Shown in pieces: positions 8,006 to 17,328 of a stretch of 64,000 bases of DNA (the first letter of the stretch is position 1; every line of letters starts with the position of its first letter). The notes under the pieces are model-generated. The model was not told the DNA's origin. It did not search any database and saw only the letters and a program-made list of their open reading frames with translations. Origin of the DNA: Lutibacter citreus (lineage in GTDB: Bacteria > Bacteroidota > Bacteroidia > Flavobacteriales > Flavobacteriaceae); contig NZ_QEIH01000004.1 in the NCBI RefSeq assembly GCF_003260195.1, positions 186,001 through 250,000 of the forward strand, read 5' to 3'. A program made the translations under genes and the position numbers.

Positions 8006-10171
8006 CTATTTTTTTGGATGTACTAAATCCAATTCATCAATAAGATTTGTTGCTCCTGCATATTTATCAATAATAAATAATACATAACGAATATCTACTG
8101 CAATACTACGTACAATATCAGCATCAAAATATAAATCACTCATTGTACCTTCCCAAGTTGTGTCAAACGCTAAACCAGTCATATTTCCTTCTGCATCAAC
8201 AATAGGACTTCCTGAGTTACCTCCTGTCATATGATTAGTTGATAAATAATTTACTGGCATTTTACCATCTTCACCATACTGCCCATAATCTTTAGTTTCG
8301 TATAAATCACGTAATTTTTTAGGTGTATCAAATTCATAATCTCCAGGCTTGTATTTTTCCAAAACTCCTTTTAAAGTAGTTGAAGTTGTATAAAAAACAC
8401 CATCTTTTGGCTCATATCCTTCTACTCTACCATAATTTACACGCAAAGTACTATTTGCATCTGGAAAGAATCTTTTATTAGGAAACACCTCCATTAAGGC
8501 TTTCATATATTTTTTCTGAACTGCTGCAATTTTTAAATTTATAGCTTGGTATGTTGGTTCAATCTTAGTATAAAAAACGGTATGTAATTCCTTACCAAAA
8601 GCATATCCTTTATCCGCATTAAGCTTCTCTATAACTTCTTTTCCAGTACCTCTTAATAATCCTTCAACTCCACTTAAGCTAGTAAATTTAGTAGTAGCAA
8701 AAATATCTTTTGTTAACGCAGAAAAATCTACGTTTATCATATTTTCTGGGACAAACTCTTTAGGGGCTTTCTCCGCATACAATTCAACTAAACTTTCAAA
8801 AACAGATTCATCAACTTTAGCGTTATAATCTTTATAGATTCCTTTATAACTTTCCAATATTGAAGTTCTAGTTTTTTCAAAAGCTTCTTCTCCTCCTCTT
8901 TTAAATGCTTGCTCCAGTTGAAATGCTTTAAATGAAGCTGCTAATAATTCTACGTTTCTGTAGGCAACCTCAATCCAATAATCTCTCGCTAAAGAAACAT
9001 CTTCAATTTCTTTATATAAAGATTCAAAATCAGACAATATAGTTTTATAATCTGTCAACTCTTTTTGTTCAACAATGTTAGTGAAATCGTCTTCTAATTC
9101 TCTTTTTATTTCAATAGCATTTGTTTTATGAATACCTTGACTTTCTCCTATCCATTTTTTCCAATAATTTGCAATTGAAGCAAATTTAGATGCATATTGA
9201 ATATTTATTTCAGGGTCTTGTTTCATATAAGCTCCAACAATTTTCAAAGCCTTATCTCTAATCTCAATTTTAGCTGGATTTATTTTATTTACAATTTGAT
9301 CAACCCCAATGGCTGGTAAGTATTCATTTGTTCTTCCTGGAAACCCAAACACCATAGAAAAATCATACTTTTCAACACCATCTAAAGAAATTGGTAAATG
9401 ATGAGCAGGCTTATAAGGCACATTGTCTTTTGAATATTCTGCTGGTCTGTTATTCGCATCAGCATAAACTCTAAACATTGAAAAATCACCAGTATGACGT
9501 GGCCACATCCAGTTATCTGTATCTCTACCATATTTACCTATTGAAGAAGGTGGAGCGCCAACTAAACGAACATCTTTAAAAGTTTCAACAACAAATAACA
9601 TGTATTGATTTCCTTTAAAAAATTCTTTTGTATAAGCACTTTGCCATGCTTCTTTTTCAACATTTTTAGTAACTTTTTGAATATTACTATTAACTAACCT
9701 TGCTTTCTCTGTCTCATCCATAGAATCTGTAACACCAGCCATTACTTGGCTAGTAACATCATCTATTCTCTTAATAAAAGTTACTGTTAAACCTTCATTT
9801 GGTAATTCTTCTTCCATAGACATTGCCCAAAAACCATCTTCTAAATAGTCATGTTCAACACTAGAATGAGATTGAATTCTACTAAACCCACAATGGTGAT
9901 TTGTTAGTAATAACCCTTTAGATGAAATTAATTCTGAGGTACAACCATTTCCAAAATGCCCAATAGCATCTTTTAAACTTGATTTGTTTACAGAATAAAT
10001 ATCTTCTGCAGTCATTTTACTACCTAACAACTGCATCTCATTTTCATTCATTCCCTCCAACAGTGAAGGAACCCACATTCCTCCCTGGATTTTTTTTGTA
10101 TCTACTTGTGCAAAAGTATTAATTGAAATAAATGCAATTGCTAGTAACAAATACGACTTAAAATTTCTCAT
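8006..10171 (-). CDS. S46 family dipeptidyl-peptidase (Thr at the S1-pocket position)
   Basis: 721 residues with a signal peptide (1-21, ending FAQ). The chymotrypsin-like S46 catalytic elements are visible: TNHHCG at about residues 90-95, DTDNWMWPRHTGDF for the aspartate region, and GNSGSP with nucleophile Ser653. S46 enzymes (DPP7 and DPP11) release dipeptides from peptide N-termini in the periplasm. The residue 18 positions after the serine sets P1 preference: Gly in DPP7, Arg in DPP11. Here it is Thr671, so specificity is uncertain. It is the second gene of a tandem pair, 25 bases after its paralogue, and was probably produced by duplication. Confidence 0.94.
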   Translation of the reverse strand: MRNFKSYLLLAIAFISINTFAQVDTKKIQGGMWVPSLLEGMNENEMQLLGSKMTAEDIYSVNKSSLKDAIGHFGNGCTSELISSKGLLLTNHHCGFSRIQSHSSVEHDYLEDGFWAMSMEEELPNEGLTVTFIKRIDDVTSQVMAGVTDSMDETEKARLVNSNIQKVTKNVEKEAWQSAYTKEFFKGNQYMLFVVETFKDVRLVGAPPSSIGKYGRDTDNWMWPRHTGDFSMFRVYADANNRPAEYSKDNVPYKPAHHLPISLDGVEKYDFSMVFGFPGRTNEYLPAIGVDQIVNKINPAKIEIRDKALKIVGAYMKQDPEINIQYASKFASIANYWKKWIGESQGIHKTNAIEIKRELEDDFTNIVEQKELTDYKTILSDFESLYKEIEDVSLARDYWIEVAYRNVELLAASFKAFQLEQAFKRGGEEAFEKTRTSILESYKGIYKDYNAKVDESVFESLVELYAEKAPKEFVPENMINVDFSALTKDIFATTKFTSLSGVEGLLRGTGKEVIEKLNADKGYAFGKELHTVFYTKIEPTYQAINLKIAAVQKKYMKALMEVFPNKRFFPDANSTLRVNYGRVEGYEPKDGVFYTTSTTLKGVLEKYKPGDYEFDTPKKLRDLYETKDYGQYGEDGKMPVNYLSTNHMTGGNSGSPIVDAEGNMTGLAFDTTWEGTMSDLYFDADIVRSIAVDIRYVLFIIDKYAGATNLIDELDLVHPKK

Positions 10172-10196
10172 TTGTATATAATTAATTGTTTAAATT

Positions 10197-12398
10197 CTAT
10201 TTTTTTGGATGTACTAAAGTCATCTCTTTAATTAAGTTTGTTGCACCTGCATATTTATCTACAATAAATAAAACATAACGCACATCTACCATAATATTTC
10301 TGCAAATATCGGCATCATAATTATAGTCACTCATTGTTCCTTCCCAAACTCTATCAAAATTCAAACCAATTAAATTTCCATTAGCATCAATTGCTGGGCT
10401 TCCTGAGTTTCCTCCAGTTGTATGATTTGTACCAATAAAACAAACTGGCATTTTACCATTGTCTGCATATTGTCCGTAATCTTTAGTGTTATACAACTCT
10501 AAAAGTTTTTTAGGTACATCAAACTCATAATCACCAGGAACATACTTTTCTATAACACCTTTTAAATATGTTGTGTTTCCATAACGCATACCATCTTTTG
10601 GTGCATAACCTTTAACTTGACCGTAAGTTACACGAAGAGTACTGTTTGCATCTGGAAAAAATCTTTTAGATGGAAAAACTTCCATTAAAGCTTTCATATA
10701 CTTTTTTTGAACCGCTCCAATTTTTAAATTTAACTCCTGAAATTTTGGTTCAATTTTAAAATAAAAAGTACTGTGTAAATCTTTTCCAAACCTATACCCC
10801 GGATCTGCATTTAATTTTTCAATTACTTCTTTGGCTGAACCGTTTAATAATTCTTCAGCTCCAGCCAAACTAGTTAATTTAGAATTATTAAAAATATTTT
10901 TAGTCAATGTAGAGTAATCAACATTTTGCATTGCAGCAGGCACATATTCTTTTGGTGCTTTTTCAGCATATAAACTTACTAATTTTTCAAAAACAGGTTT
11001 ATCTACTTTAGCACTATAATTTTTATAGTATCCTTTATATCTATTTAACAATGATGTCCTAGAACTTTCAAAAGCTTGCTCTCCACCACGTAAAAAAGCC
11101 TGTTCTAGTTGAAATGCTCTGAAGGAAGCGTTCAACAATTCTGTATTTCTATAAGCCACTTCAATCCAATAATCTCTAGCCAAAGAAACGTCTTCAAATT
11201 CTTTATAAAGCGTTTCAAAATCAGATAATAATGTTTTGTAACCAACTAATTCTTTTTCATTTACAATTTTAGAAAACTTAGCTTCTAAATCTCTTTTCTT
11301 CTGAATTGCATTTGATTTCTCTATTCCTTGATTTTCACCAATCCATTTTTTCCAATAATTAGCAATTGAGGCATATTTTGAAGCATATTTAATTTTAATT
11401 TCTTGATCTGCTCTCATAAAACCATCAACAATTTTTAAAGCATTTTCACGTACTTCAATTTTTGCTGGGTTTAATGTATTTACAATTTGATCAACTGCTA
11501 CAGCAGGTAAATACTCATCTGTACTACCTGGAAACCCAAATACTAACGTAAAATCATTTTCTTCAACACCATCTAATGAAATTGGTAAATGATGTGCTGG
11601 TTTATAAGGCACATTATCTTTAGAGTATTCAGCTGGTTTGTTATCTTTATTTGCATAAATTCTAAACATAGAAAAATCTCCAGTATGGCGAGGCCACATC
11701 CAGTTATCTGTATCTGAACCAAATTTACCAATAGCTGTTGGTGGAGCTCCTACTAAACGAACATCAGTAAACTCTTCAGTAACAAATAACAAATATTGAT
11801 TTCCTTTATAAAACTCTTTTACATTTGCATCTTGCCAAGCTTCTTTTTTAGCCGATTTAGTTACTTTATTTATGTTTTGGCTAATTATTTTTTGTTTAGC
11901 TGTTTCATCCATTCCTTCAGTAACACCAACAAAAACGGCATCCGTTACATCATCTATTCTTTTAATAAAGGTTACTGAAAAGTTTTTATTTGGTAATTCT
12001 TCAGCATAACTTTTTGCCCAAAAACCATCTTTTAAGTAATCGTGATCCACACTAGAATGTGATTGAATTACACCATAACCACAGTGATGATTTGTAAGTA
12101 ATAACCCATTTGGTGAAATTACTTCAGAAGTACAACCGCCATTAAAATGTACAATTGCATCTTTTAAACTTGAATTATTTACTGAATAAATATCTTCGGC
12201 AGTCATTTTACTACCTAATAATTTCATTTCTTCCTCGTTCATTCCTTTCAATAATGAAGGAACCCACATTCCTCCTTGAATTTCTCGAGTATCAAAAGCT
12301 TTGGAAGTTATACTTTCCTGAACCTTAGTTGTTTGTTTAATAGTATTACAAGAAACCACTAAAAATGCAACTAAAAAATAACGTAATATATATCTCAT
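10197..12398 (-). CDS. S46 family dipeptidyl-peptidase, lipoprotein form (DPP11-like Arg)
   Basis: 733 residues from the preferred ATG at 12398. A longer frame begins at 12443, but a good TAnnTTTG promoter box lies at 12419-12426 inside that extension, and the signal sequence starts at 12398. A lipobox, VVSC, follows a short hydrophobic stretch, so the enzyme is lipid-anchored, unlike its soluble neighbour. Catalytic motifs TNHHCG, DTDNWMWPRHTGDF and GNSGSP are intact. Eighteen residues after the catalytic serine is Arg (NFDRVWE), the DPP11-type residue that favours Asp/Glu at P1. It precedes the Thr-type paralogue by 25 bases. Confidence 0.92.
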   Translation of the reverse strand: MRYILRYFLVAFLVVSCNTIKQTTKVQESITSKAFDTREIQGGMWVPSLLKGMNEEEMKLLGSKMTAEDIYSVNNSSLKDAIVHFNGGCTSEVISPNGLLLTNHHCGYGVIQSHSSVDHDYLKDGFWAKSYAEELPNKNFSVTFIKRIDDVTDAVFVGVTEGMDETAKQKIISQNINKVTKSAKKEAWQDANVKEFYKGNQYLLFVTEEFTDVRLVGAPPTAIGKFGSDTDNWMWPRHTGDFSMFRIYANKDNKPAEYSKDNVPYKPAHHLPISLDGVEENDFTLVFGFPGSTDEYLPAVAVDQIVNTLNPAKIEVRENALKIVDGFMRADQEIKIKYASKYASIANYWKKWIGENQGIEKSNAIQKKRDLEAKFSKIVNEKELVGYKTLLSDFETLYKEFEDVSLARDYWIEVAYRNTELLNASFRAFQLEQAFLRGGEQAFESSRTSLLNRYKGYYKNYSAKVDKPVFEKLVSLYAEKAPKEYVPAAMQNVDYSTLTKNIFNNSKLTSLAGAEELLNGSAKEVIEKLNADPGYRFGKDLHSTFYFKIEPKFQELNLKIGAVQKKYMKALMEVFPSKRFFPDANSTLRVTYGQVKGYAPKDGMRYGNTTYLKGVIEKYVPGDYEFDVPKKLLELYNTKDYGQYADNGKMPVCFIGTNHTTGGNSGSPAIDANGNLIGLNFDRVWEGTMSDYNYDADICRNIMVDVRYVLFIVDKYAGATNLIKEMTLVHPKK

Positions 12399-12418
12399 TT
12401 TTAATTTATTTATTCTGC

Positions 12419-12426
12419 CAAAGATA
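12419..12426 (-). promoter_or_regulatory. Flavobacterial -7 box (TATCTTTG) for the S46 pair
   Basis: On the minus strand the sequence TATCTTTG matches TAnnTTTG exactly, 21 bases before the chosen S46 start. No good -33 element was found at the usual spacing. Confidence 0.55.
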
Positions 12427-12499
12427 ATAAACCGAAAACTCATATTTTATGAATAACAAAATAAAATATATTAAGTTTGTCAAAATTCAAAATTTTAAT

Positions 12500-13801
12500 A
12501 TGGATACTACACCTTTTTTTACACAAGATACAATTGCCTTTGGGATTTTAATGTTAACCTTAGGATTTGTTTTTTACACCTCATCAAGTAAAAACAAAGG
12601 TTGGGTAAAATTTTATAAATATGTTCCTGCACTTTTAATGGCTTATTTATTACCAGCCATTTTTACTTCAGCCGGATTAATAGCTCCAGAATGGGAAACT
12701 GTAAATGAAGTTGGAGAAAAAACGGCTCATAGCTCTCAATTATATTATGTTGCTAGTAGGTTTTTACTACCCGCAGCGTTGGTTTTAATGACTTTAAGTA
12801 TTGATTTAAAAGCTGTATTTAACTTGGGTCCAAAAGCCTTAATAATGTTTATAACAGGAACAATTGGTATTATTATTGGCGGTCCAATTGCTGTTATGTT
12901 AATTTCTGCTATTTCACCCGAAACTGTTGGTGGAGCAGGTACAGATGCCGTTTGGAGAGGACTTGCAACTTTAGCTGGAAGTTGGATTGGAGGTGGAGCT
13001 AACCAAGCTGCAATGCTAGAAATTTACGAATATAACCCTAGAAAATATGGAGGGATGGTTTTGGTAGATATAGTTGTTGCTAATTTATGGATGGCAATTG
13101 TTTTAATTGGAATTGGAAAATCTGAAAAAATTGACAAATGGTTAAAATCAGACACTTCTGCTATTGAAAAATTAAAAGAAAAAGTTTCAACATATTCTTC
13201 AAAAATATCAAGAAACCCATCTCTTTCTGATTTAATTATTATACTATCTATTGCTTTTACCATTGTTAGTTTTTCTCATTTTGGAGCAGATACGATTTCT
13301 TCATTTTTAAAAGAAAATTTTGAAGCTGTAAGTGATAAAAGTTCTGCGCTTTCTTCATTTGGTTCTCAGTTTTTCTGGATGATAAGTATTGCAACAATTT
13401 TAGGAATTTTAGCTTCTTTTACAAAACTAAAAAACTATGAAGGTGCTGGAGCAAGTAAAATTGGAAGTGTCTTTATTTATATTTTAGTTGCAACCATTGG
13501 TATGAAAATGGATTTAAGCAAAATACTGGAAAATCCTGGGCTTATTGTTATAGGACTTGTTTGGATGACAATTCACGCTGTTTTATTAATAATTGTTGCT
13601 AAACTTATTAAAGCCCCTTATTTTTTCCTTGCTGTTGGTAGTCAAGCAAATGTTGGCGGAGCTGCCTCTGCACCCGTTGTTGCTGCTGCATTTCATCCAT
13701 CTCTAGCTTCTGTAGGTGTTTTATTAGCTGTTTTTGGCTATGTTGTTGGTACTTATGGCGCTATGTTAACTGCCGAATTAATGCGAATAGTTGCTCCTTA
13801 A
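12500..13801 (+). CDS. DUF819 family membrane protein
   Basis: 433 residues from the ATG at 12500; an upstream in-frame ATG at 12449 would add 17 polar residues that do not fit the family. The protein has about ten to twelve membrane segments and the family-typical glycine-rich stretches LAGSWIGGGANQAAM and GSQANVGGAASAPVVAAAF. DUF819 proteins are distantly related to secondary carriers and are thought to be permeases; the substrate is unknown. It is divergent from the S46 peptidases, which makes a peptide or amino-acid substrate conceivable but unproven. Confidence 0.88.
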   Translation: MDTTPFFTQDTIAFGILMLTLGFVFYTSSSKNKGWVKFYKYVPALLMAYLLPAIFTSAGLIAPEWETVNEVGEKTAHSSQLYYVASRFLLPAALVLMTLSIDLKAVFNLGPKALIMFITGTIGIIIGGPIAVMLISAISPETVGGAGTDAVWRGLATLAGSWIGGGANQAAMLEIYEYNPRKYGGMVLVDIVVANLWMAIVLIGIGKSEKIDKWLKSDTSAIEKLKEKVSTYSSKISRNPSLSDLIIILSIAFTIVSFSHFGADTISSFLKENFEAVSDKSSALSSFGSQFFWMISIATILGILASFTKLKNYEGAGASKIGSVFIYILVATIGMKMDLSKILENPGLIVIGLVWMTIHAVLLIIVAKLIKAPYFFLAVGSQANVGGAASAPVVAAAFHPSLASVGVLLAVFGYVVGTYGAMLTAELMRIVAP

Positions 13802-13854
13802 TAATTGTAATTATTCAAATAAAAATTAGATATTTGTTTTATAAATTTAATTAA

Positions 13855-14553
13855 ATGAAAAAAATAATTAGCTGCTTATTTATTGTCGCGCTTTTAGCTT
13901 CCTGTGGAAAAAATAAAACAGGAAATATGATGGTAAATTGCAATATTGAAGGACTTAAAAAAGGAACTATTTATCTACAAAAACTATCTGACACCGCATT
14001 AGTATCAGTTGATTCAGTAAAAATAAATGGAATAAGCAATTTCATTTTATATGACAATGTTGAAAGTCCTGAAATTTATTATATTATGTTAAATAATATA
14101 GATGAAGAAAAAATTCCTTTTTTTGGAGAAAAAGGTAAAATTACGTTAAACACAAAATTAGATAAGTTTGCAACTTCAGCAAAAATAACGGGATCTAAAA
14201 ATCAAGATATTTTAACTGAGTATAAAAATATGATGCAAAAATTTACTGGAAAAGAATTAGATTTAATAAAAGCACGATTTGAAGCTCAAAAAGAAGATGA
14301 CCAAGATCTATTTTTAGAAATTCAAAAAGAAGAGAAAAATCTAATTAAAAGAAAGTACTACTATACTACAAATTTTGCCATTCAAAATAAGAACAAAGAA
14401 GTTGCTCCGTATTTGGCTTTAACTGAATTATATTATGCTAATATTAGATTATTAGATACTGTAAACAATTCGTTAACAAAAAAAATTAAGTCTTCAAAAT
14501 ACGGTAAAGAACTTAATAAATTTGTAACTGAAATAAAAAGCAAAGAAAAATAA
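13855..14553 (+). CDS. DUF4369 domain lipoprotein
   Basis: 232 residues. A lipoprotein signal ends at LLASC (Cys17). The N-terminal part (about 25-125) matches DUF4369: NCNIEGLKKGTIYLQKL followed by DTALVSVDSVKINGISNF and a predicted beta-sandwich. In many relatives DUF4369 precedes a thioredoxin-like domain that reduces periplasmic disulfides; here no CxxC motif exists and the C-terminal half is charged and helical, so the protein is the stand-alone type. The function is unknown. It sits 53 bases after the DUF819 gene on the same strand. Confidence 0.85.
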   Translation: MKKIISCLFIVALLASCGKNKTGNMMVNCNIEGLKKGTIYLQKLSDTALVSVDSVKINGISNFILYDNVESPEIYYIMLNNIDEEKIPFFGEKGKITLNTKLDKFATSAKITGSKNQDILTEYKNMMQKFTGKELDLIKARFEAQKEDDQDLFLEIQKEEKNLIKRKYYYTTNFAIQNKNKEVAPYLALTELYYANIRLLDTVNNSLTKKIKSSKYGKELNKFVTEIKSKEK

Positions 14554-14573
14554 TTTATTTTTCTTTTACCTTA

Positions 14574-14716
14574 AAAAAGGCTGATTAAAAAATGAAATCT
14601 TCATCAACCTGAACTTAATTCAGGTTATCATACTAATTAATTTGTAGTATGATGAAATTCTGAAATAAATTTAGAATGATGAGTTTTTATTACTTTTTAA
14701 CCAGCCTCTTTTTATT
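14574..14716. repeat. Terminator-like element with nested palindromes
   Basis: The outer arms AAAAGGCTGATTAAAAA (14576-14592) and TTTTTAACCAGCCTCTTTTT (14694-14713) form a terminator-like stem. Between them lie smaller hairpins: CCTGAA/TTCAGG (14608-14624), ATCATAC/GTATGAT (14627-14653) and ATTCT/AGAAT (14657-14677). The outer stem resembles the compact terminator at 7951. It looks like a terminator whose loop has been expanded by a palindromic insert. Confidence 0.55.
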
Positions 14717-14778
14717 TTCACATAATTGTGTAACAAATTTATCTTATTAGCTACCTATTAATTGAAAATAAGTAACCT

Positions 14779-15273
14779 GTGAATAAAGAACTTGAACATA
14801 AATTTATTTCTGAATTTCAAAAAAATCAGAATATAATTCATAAAGTGTGTAGAATTTACACTAATAATCAGGACGCTCATAATGATTTATTTCAGGAGAT
14901 AACCATACAACTTTGGAAGGCCTACCCGAAGTTTAGGGGAGATTCAAAACTTAGTACTTGGATGTACAGAATTGGTTTAAATACCGCAATAACATTATAT
15001 AGAAAATCGAAGCGAACTATAAAAACACAAGATTTTGAAACTGTTCTTTACAAAATAAAATCAACAGAATATGATAATACTGAAGAGGAACAATTAAAAT
15101 TAATGTATAAGGCAATACATCAATTATCAGATATTGATAAAGGTTTAATTTTCTTGTATTTAGAAGACAAGAATTATAGAGAAATATCAGAAACATTAGG
15201 TATTTCAGAAGTAAATGCGCGAGTGAAAATGAATAGAATAAAGAAGCGCTTAAAAACAATATTAAATCCGTAA
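14779..15273 (+). CDS. ECF-type RNA polymerase sigma factor
   Basis: 164 residues from a GTG start at 14779. Region 2 is visible as HNDLFQEITIQLWKAYPKF with the FRGDSKLSTWMYRIGLN segment, and region 4 as KNYREISETLGISEVNARVK, a helix-turn-helix that reads the -35 element. Region 3 is absent, as in ECF (group 4) sigma factors. The following gene begins 3 bases later and encodes a small membrane protein, a common arrangement for a sigma factor with a membrane-linked partner. The regulon is unknown. Confidence 0.93.
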   Translation: MNKELEHKFISEFQKNQNIIHKVCRIYTNNQDAHNDLFQEITIQLWKAYPKFRGDSKLSTWMYRIGLNTAITLYRKSKRTIKTQDFETVLYKIKSTEYDNTEEEQLKLMYKAIHQLSDIDKGLIFLYLEDKNYREISETLGISEVNARVKMNRIKKRLKTILNP

Positions 15274-15276
15274 ATC

Positions 15277-15918
15277 ATGGATGAATTAGATTTATTAAAA
15301 AAAGACTGGAAAAAGCAGGATGCAAATTTCCCAAAATTATCTTATAATGAGATATATAAAATAATACATAAAAAATCCTCATCTATAGTAAAGTGGATTT
15401 TATTTATATGTATAGCAGAACTATTATTTTGGAGTTCTTTAAACTTATTAGTTCCAGAAAAGTATTTAGAAATATATGAAAAGTTTAATTTAAGAACTTT
15501 TTTATACATCACTCAAACAGTTCACTATTTAATTGTATTAATTTTTATTTACTTGTTTTATAAAAATTATAAAGCAATTTCAGTTACTGAAACAACCAAT
15601 AATTTAATGCATAAAATAATTAAAACACGAAAAACAGTTAATTATTACGTGTATTATAATATTGCATTATATATTATATTATCTGTAATTGTTAATTTCA
15701 TTATGTTTTCAAATCCTGAAACAATGATTGAAACACTTAACCCTAATAATGAAATTGATGTTTCAGGTGATAAGTTCCTAAATATTATGCTTATTGGGCA
15801 AATAATTACATTCGTAGTTATTATTGGGCTTTTATGGGTATACTACCAAATTATATATGGAATTTTACTTAAACGACTAAATAAAAATTATAAAGAATTA
15901 GAAACACTTGAAATTTAG
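15277..15918 (+). CDS. Multi-pass membrane protein encoded with the ECF sigma factor
   Basis: 213 residues with about four hydrophobic segments, near 38-57, 80-98, 128-147 and 168-192. The cytoplasmic N-terminus starts MDELDLLKKDWKKQDANFPK, a Lys/Asp-rich stretch common in short flavobacterial membrane proteins found after ECF sigma genes. It starts 3 bases after the sigma factor stop, so the two are co-translated. A role as anti-sigma factor or sensor partner is inferred from position only; no ZAS or FecR motif is seen. Confidence 0.8.
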   Translation: MDELDLLKKDWKKQDANFPKLSYNEIYKIIHKKSSSIVKWILFICIAELLFWSSLNLLVPEKYLEIYEKFNLRTFLYITQTVHYLIVLIFIYLFYKNYKAISVTETTNNLMHKIIKTRKTVNYYVYYNIALYIILSVIVNFIMFSNPETMIETLNPNNEIDVSGDKFLNIMLIGQIITFVVIIGLLWVYYQIIYGILLKRLNKNYKELETLEI

Positions 15919-15928
15919 TGTTAGTATA

Positions 15929-15963
15929 AAAAAAAGGTTCAATTAAAAATTGAACCTTTTTTT
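15929..15963. terminator. Intrinsic terminator, bidirectional
   Basis: The stem AAAAGGTTCAATT / AATTGAACCTTTT with an AAAA-type loop is flanked by A and T runs. It lies between the sigma-factor operon and the convergent TIGR00266 gene. Confidence 0.9.
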
Positions 15964-15981
15964 TATGGCTATTTTTCAGTT

Positions 15982-16782
15982 TTAAATTCTATTATCTCCA
16001 TCTAAAATATCTCCAATCCCACCAAGAAGACTTCCTTCTCCTCTTGTTTTACCACCCGTTCTTGGCGCTAATGCCAACACCCTTCCTGCAAGTCTACTAA
16101 ACGGTAAAGATTGAATATAAACAGTCCCTGGACCTTGTAAAGTAGCAAAAAACAATCCTTCACCTCCAAAAACCGTATTTTTTACACCTCCAACAAATTC
16201 TATATCATAATTAACATCTTTGGTAAATCCCACAACACAACCAGTATCTACTTTTAATGTTTCTCCTTGTTTTAATTCTTTCTTACACATATTTCCTCCA
16301 GCATGTACAAAAGTCATTCCATCTCCCTCAAGTTTTTGCATAATAAAGCCTTCTCCACCAAAAAGTCCACGTCCCAATTTTTTTGAAAATTCTATTCCAA
16401 CAGTAACTCCTTTAGCTGCACATAAAAATGCATCTTTTTGGCATACAAACTTCCCTCCTAATTCACTTAAATCAATTGGAATTATTTGACCTGGATATGG
16501 GGCCGCAAAAGAAACATGCTTTTTATCTTGAGCTATATTTGAAAAAACCGTCATAAATAGACTCTCTCCTGTTAATAATCGCTTTCCTGCCGAAAAAAGC
16601 TTTCCCAATATTCCTTCTTCTTGATTTGACCCATCACCAAATATTGTATCCATTTTAATCCCATCATTCATCATCATAAAACTCCCAGACTCAGCTACAA
16701 CACCCTCTTGAGGATCCAACTCAATTTCAACAAATTGCATTTCTTCACCATAAATTTTATAATCTATTTCATGTGCATTCAT
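15982..16782 (-). CDS. TIGR00266 / AIM24-family protein
   Basis: 266 residues. The family pattern of repeated glycine-rich beta strands is clear: VVAESGSFMMMNDGIKMDT, GESLFMTVFSN, GGEGFIMQKLEGDG, GGEGLFFATLQGPG and a C-terminal LAPRTGGKTRGEGS. AIM24-like proteins form a double beta-sandwich; bacterial members have no assigned biochemical role. No signal peptide or membrane segment is seen, so it is probably cytoplasmic. The DUF4442 gene lies 11 bases upstream on the same strand and the two likely form an operon ending at the terminator at 15929. Confidence 0.92.
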   Translation of the reverse strand: MNAHEIDYKIYGEEMQFVEIELDPQEGVVAESGSFMMMNDGIKMDTIFGDGSNQEEGILGKLFSAGKRLLTGESLFMTVFSNIAQDKKHVSFAAPYPGQIIPIDLSELGGKFVCQKDAFLCAAKGVTVGIEFSKKLGRGLFGGEGFIMQKLEGDGMTFVHAGGNMCKKELKQGETLKVDTGCVVGFTKDVNYDIEFVGGVKNTVFGGEGLFFATLQGPGTVYIQSLPFSRLAGRVLALAPRTGGKTRGEGSLLGGIGDILDGDNRI

Positions 16783-16793
16783 ATATATTTTTT

Positions 16794-17258
16794 TTAAGAT
16801 TTATCAGATTTTAATTTTACACTCCATTCAAATTCATATTCTGAAACTACATCTCCTTGTTCATCTACACCAATAGATTTCATAATAATTGTTTGTCCAT
16901 CTCCAGTTTTAACGGTTTTGCTTAAGGCTTCATCTATTAATTCACCATCATTACATGTAAAGGAAATTTTACCAATAGCTTTCTTTGTAAAGTTACCATT
17001 ATGATTGGTAACTAACATTGAAATTTTCTTGCCAGATTCTTTAATTTTCTTAATAACAATAGCACCTGTAGTAAGTTCGGCCGCCATTGATTGCACTGCA
17101 AAATACATTGAATTAAATGGATTTTGATTAATCCACCTATACTTAACTGTCGCTATAGCCTTCTTTTCATCAAGTTTTTTAAGCCTTACTCCACAGATAA
17201 ATGCAGCAGGTAATTTAAACATCAAAAACCTATTCATATTTTTAACTGTAACCTCCAT
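16794..17258 (-). CDS. DUF4442 family protein (hotdog-fold thioesterase-like)
   Basis: 154 residues. The sequence fits DUF4442: an N-terminal MNRFLMFKLPAAFICGVRL, a central NPFNSMYFAVQSMAAELTTG helix typical of hotdog-fold proteins, then several beta strands. Relatives are predicted acyl-thioesterase-like proteins, but no catalytic activity is established. The start could be seven residues further in, at MNRFLM. It is followed after 11 bases by the TIGR00266 gene. Confidence 0.85.
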   Translation of the reverse strand: MEVTVKNMNRFLMFKLPAAFICGVRLKKLDEKKAIATVKYRWINQNPFNSMYFAVQSMAAELTTGAIVIKKIKESGKKISMLVTNHNGNFTKKAIGKISFTCNDGELIDEALSKTVKTGDGQTIIMKSIGVDEQGDVVSEYEFEWSVKLKSDKS

Positions 17259-17328
17259 ATAAAGTAATTTGAGGTTAAATTAAAAAAAAGAAGTAATTAA
17301 TAAGTTGTTTTAGTAATTTATTTACGGT

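Noticed and set aside
12399-12443. Extended N-terminus of the second S46 peptidase
   Set aside because: A promoter -7 box lies inside it and the lipoprotein signal begins at 12398.
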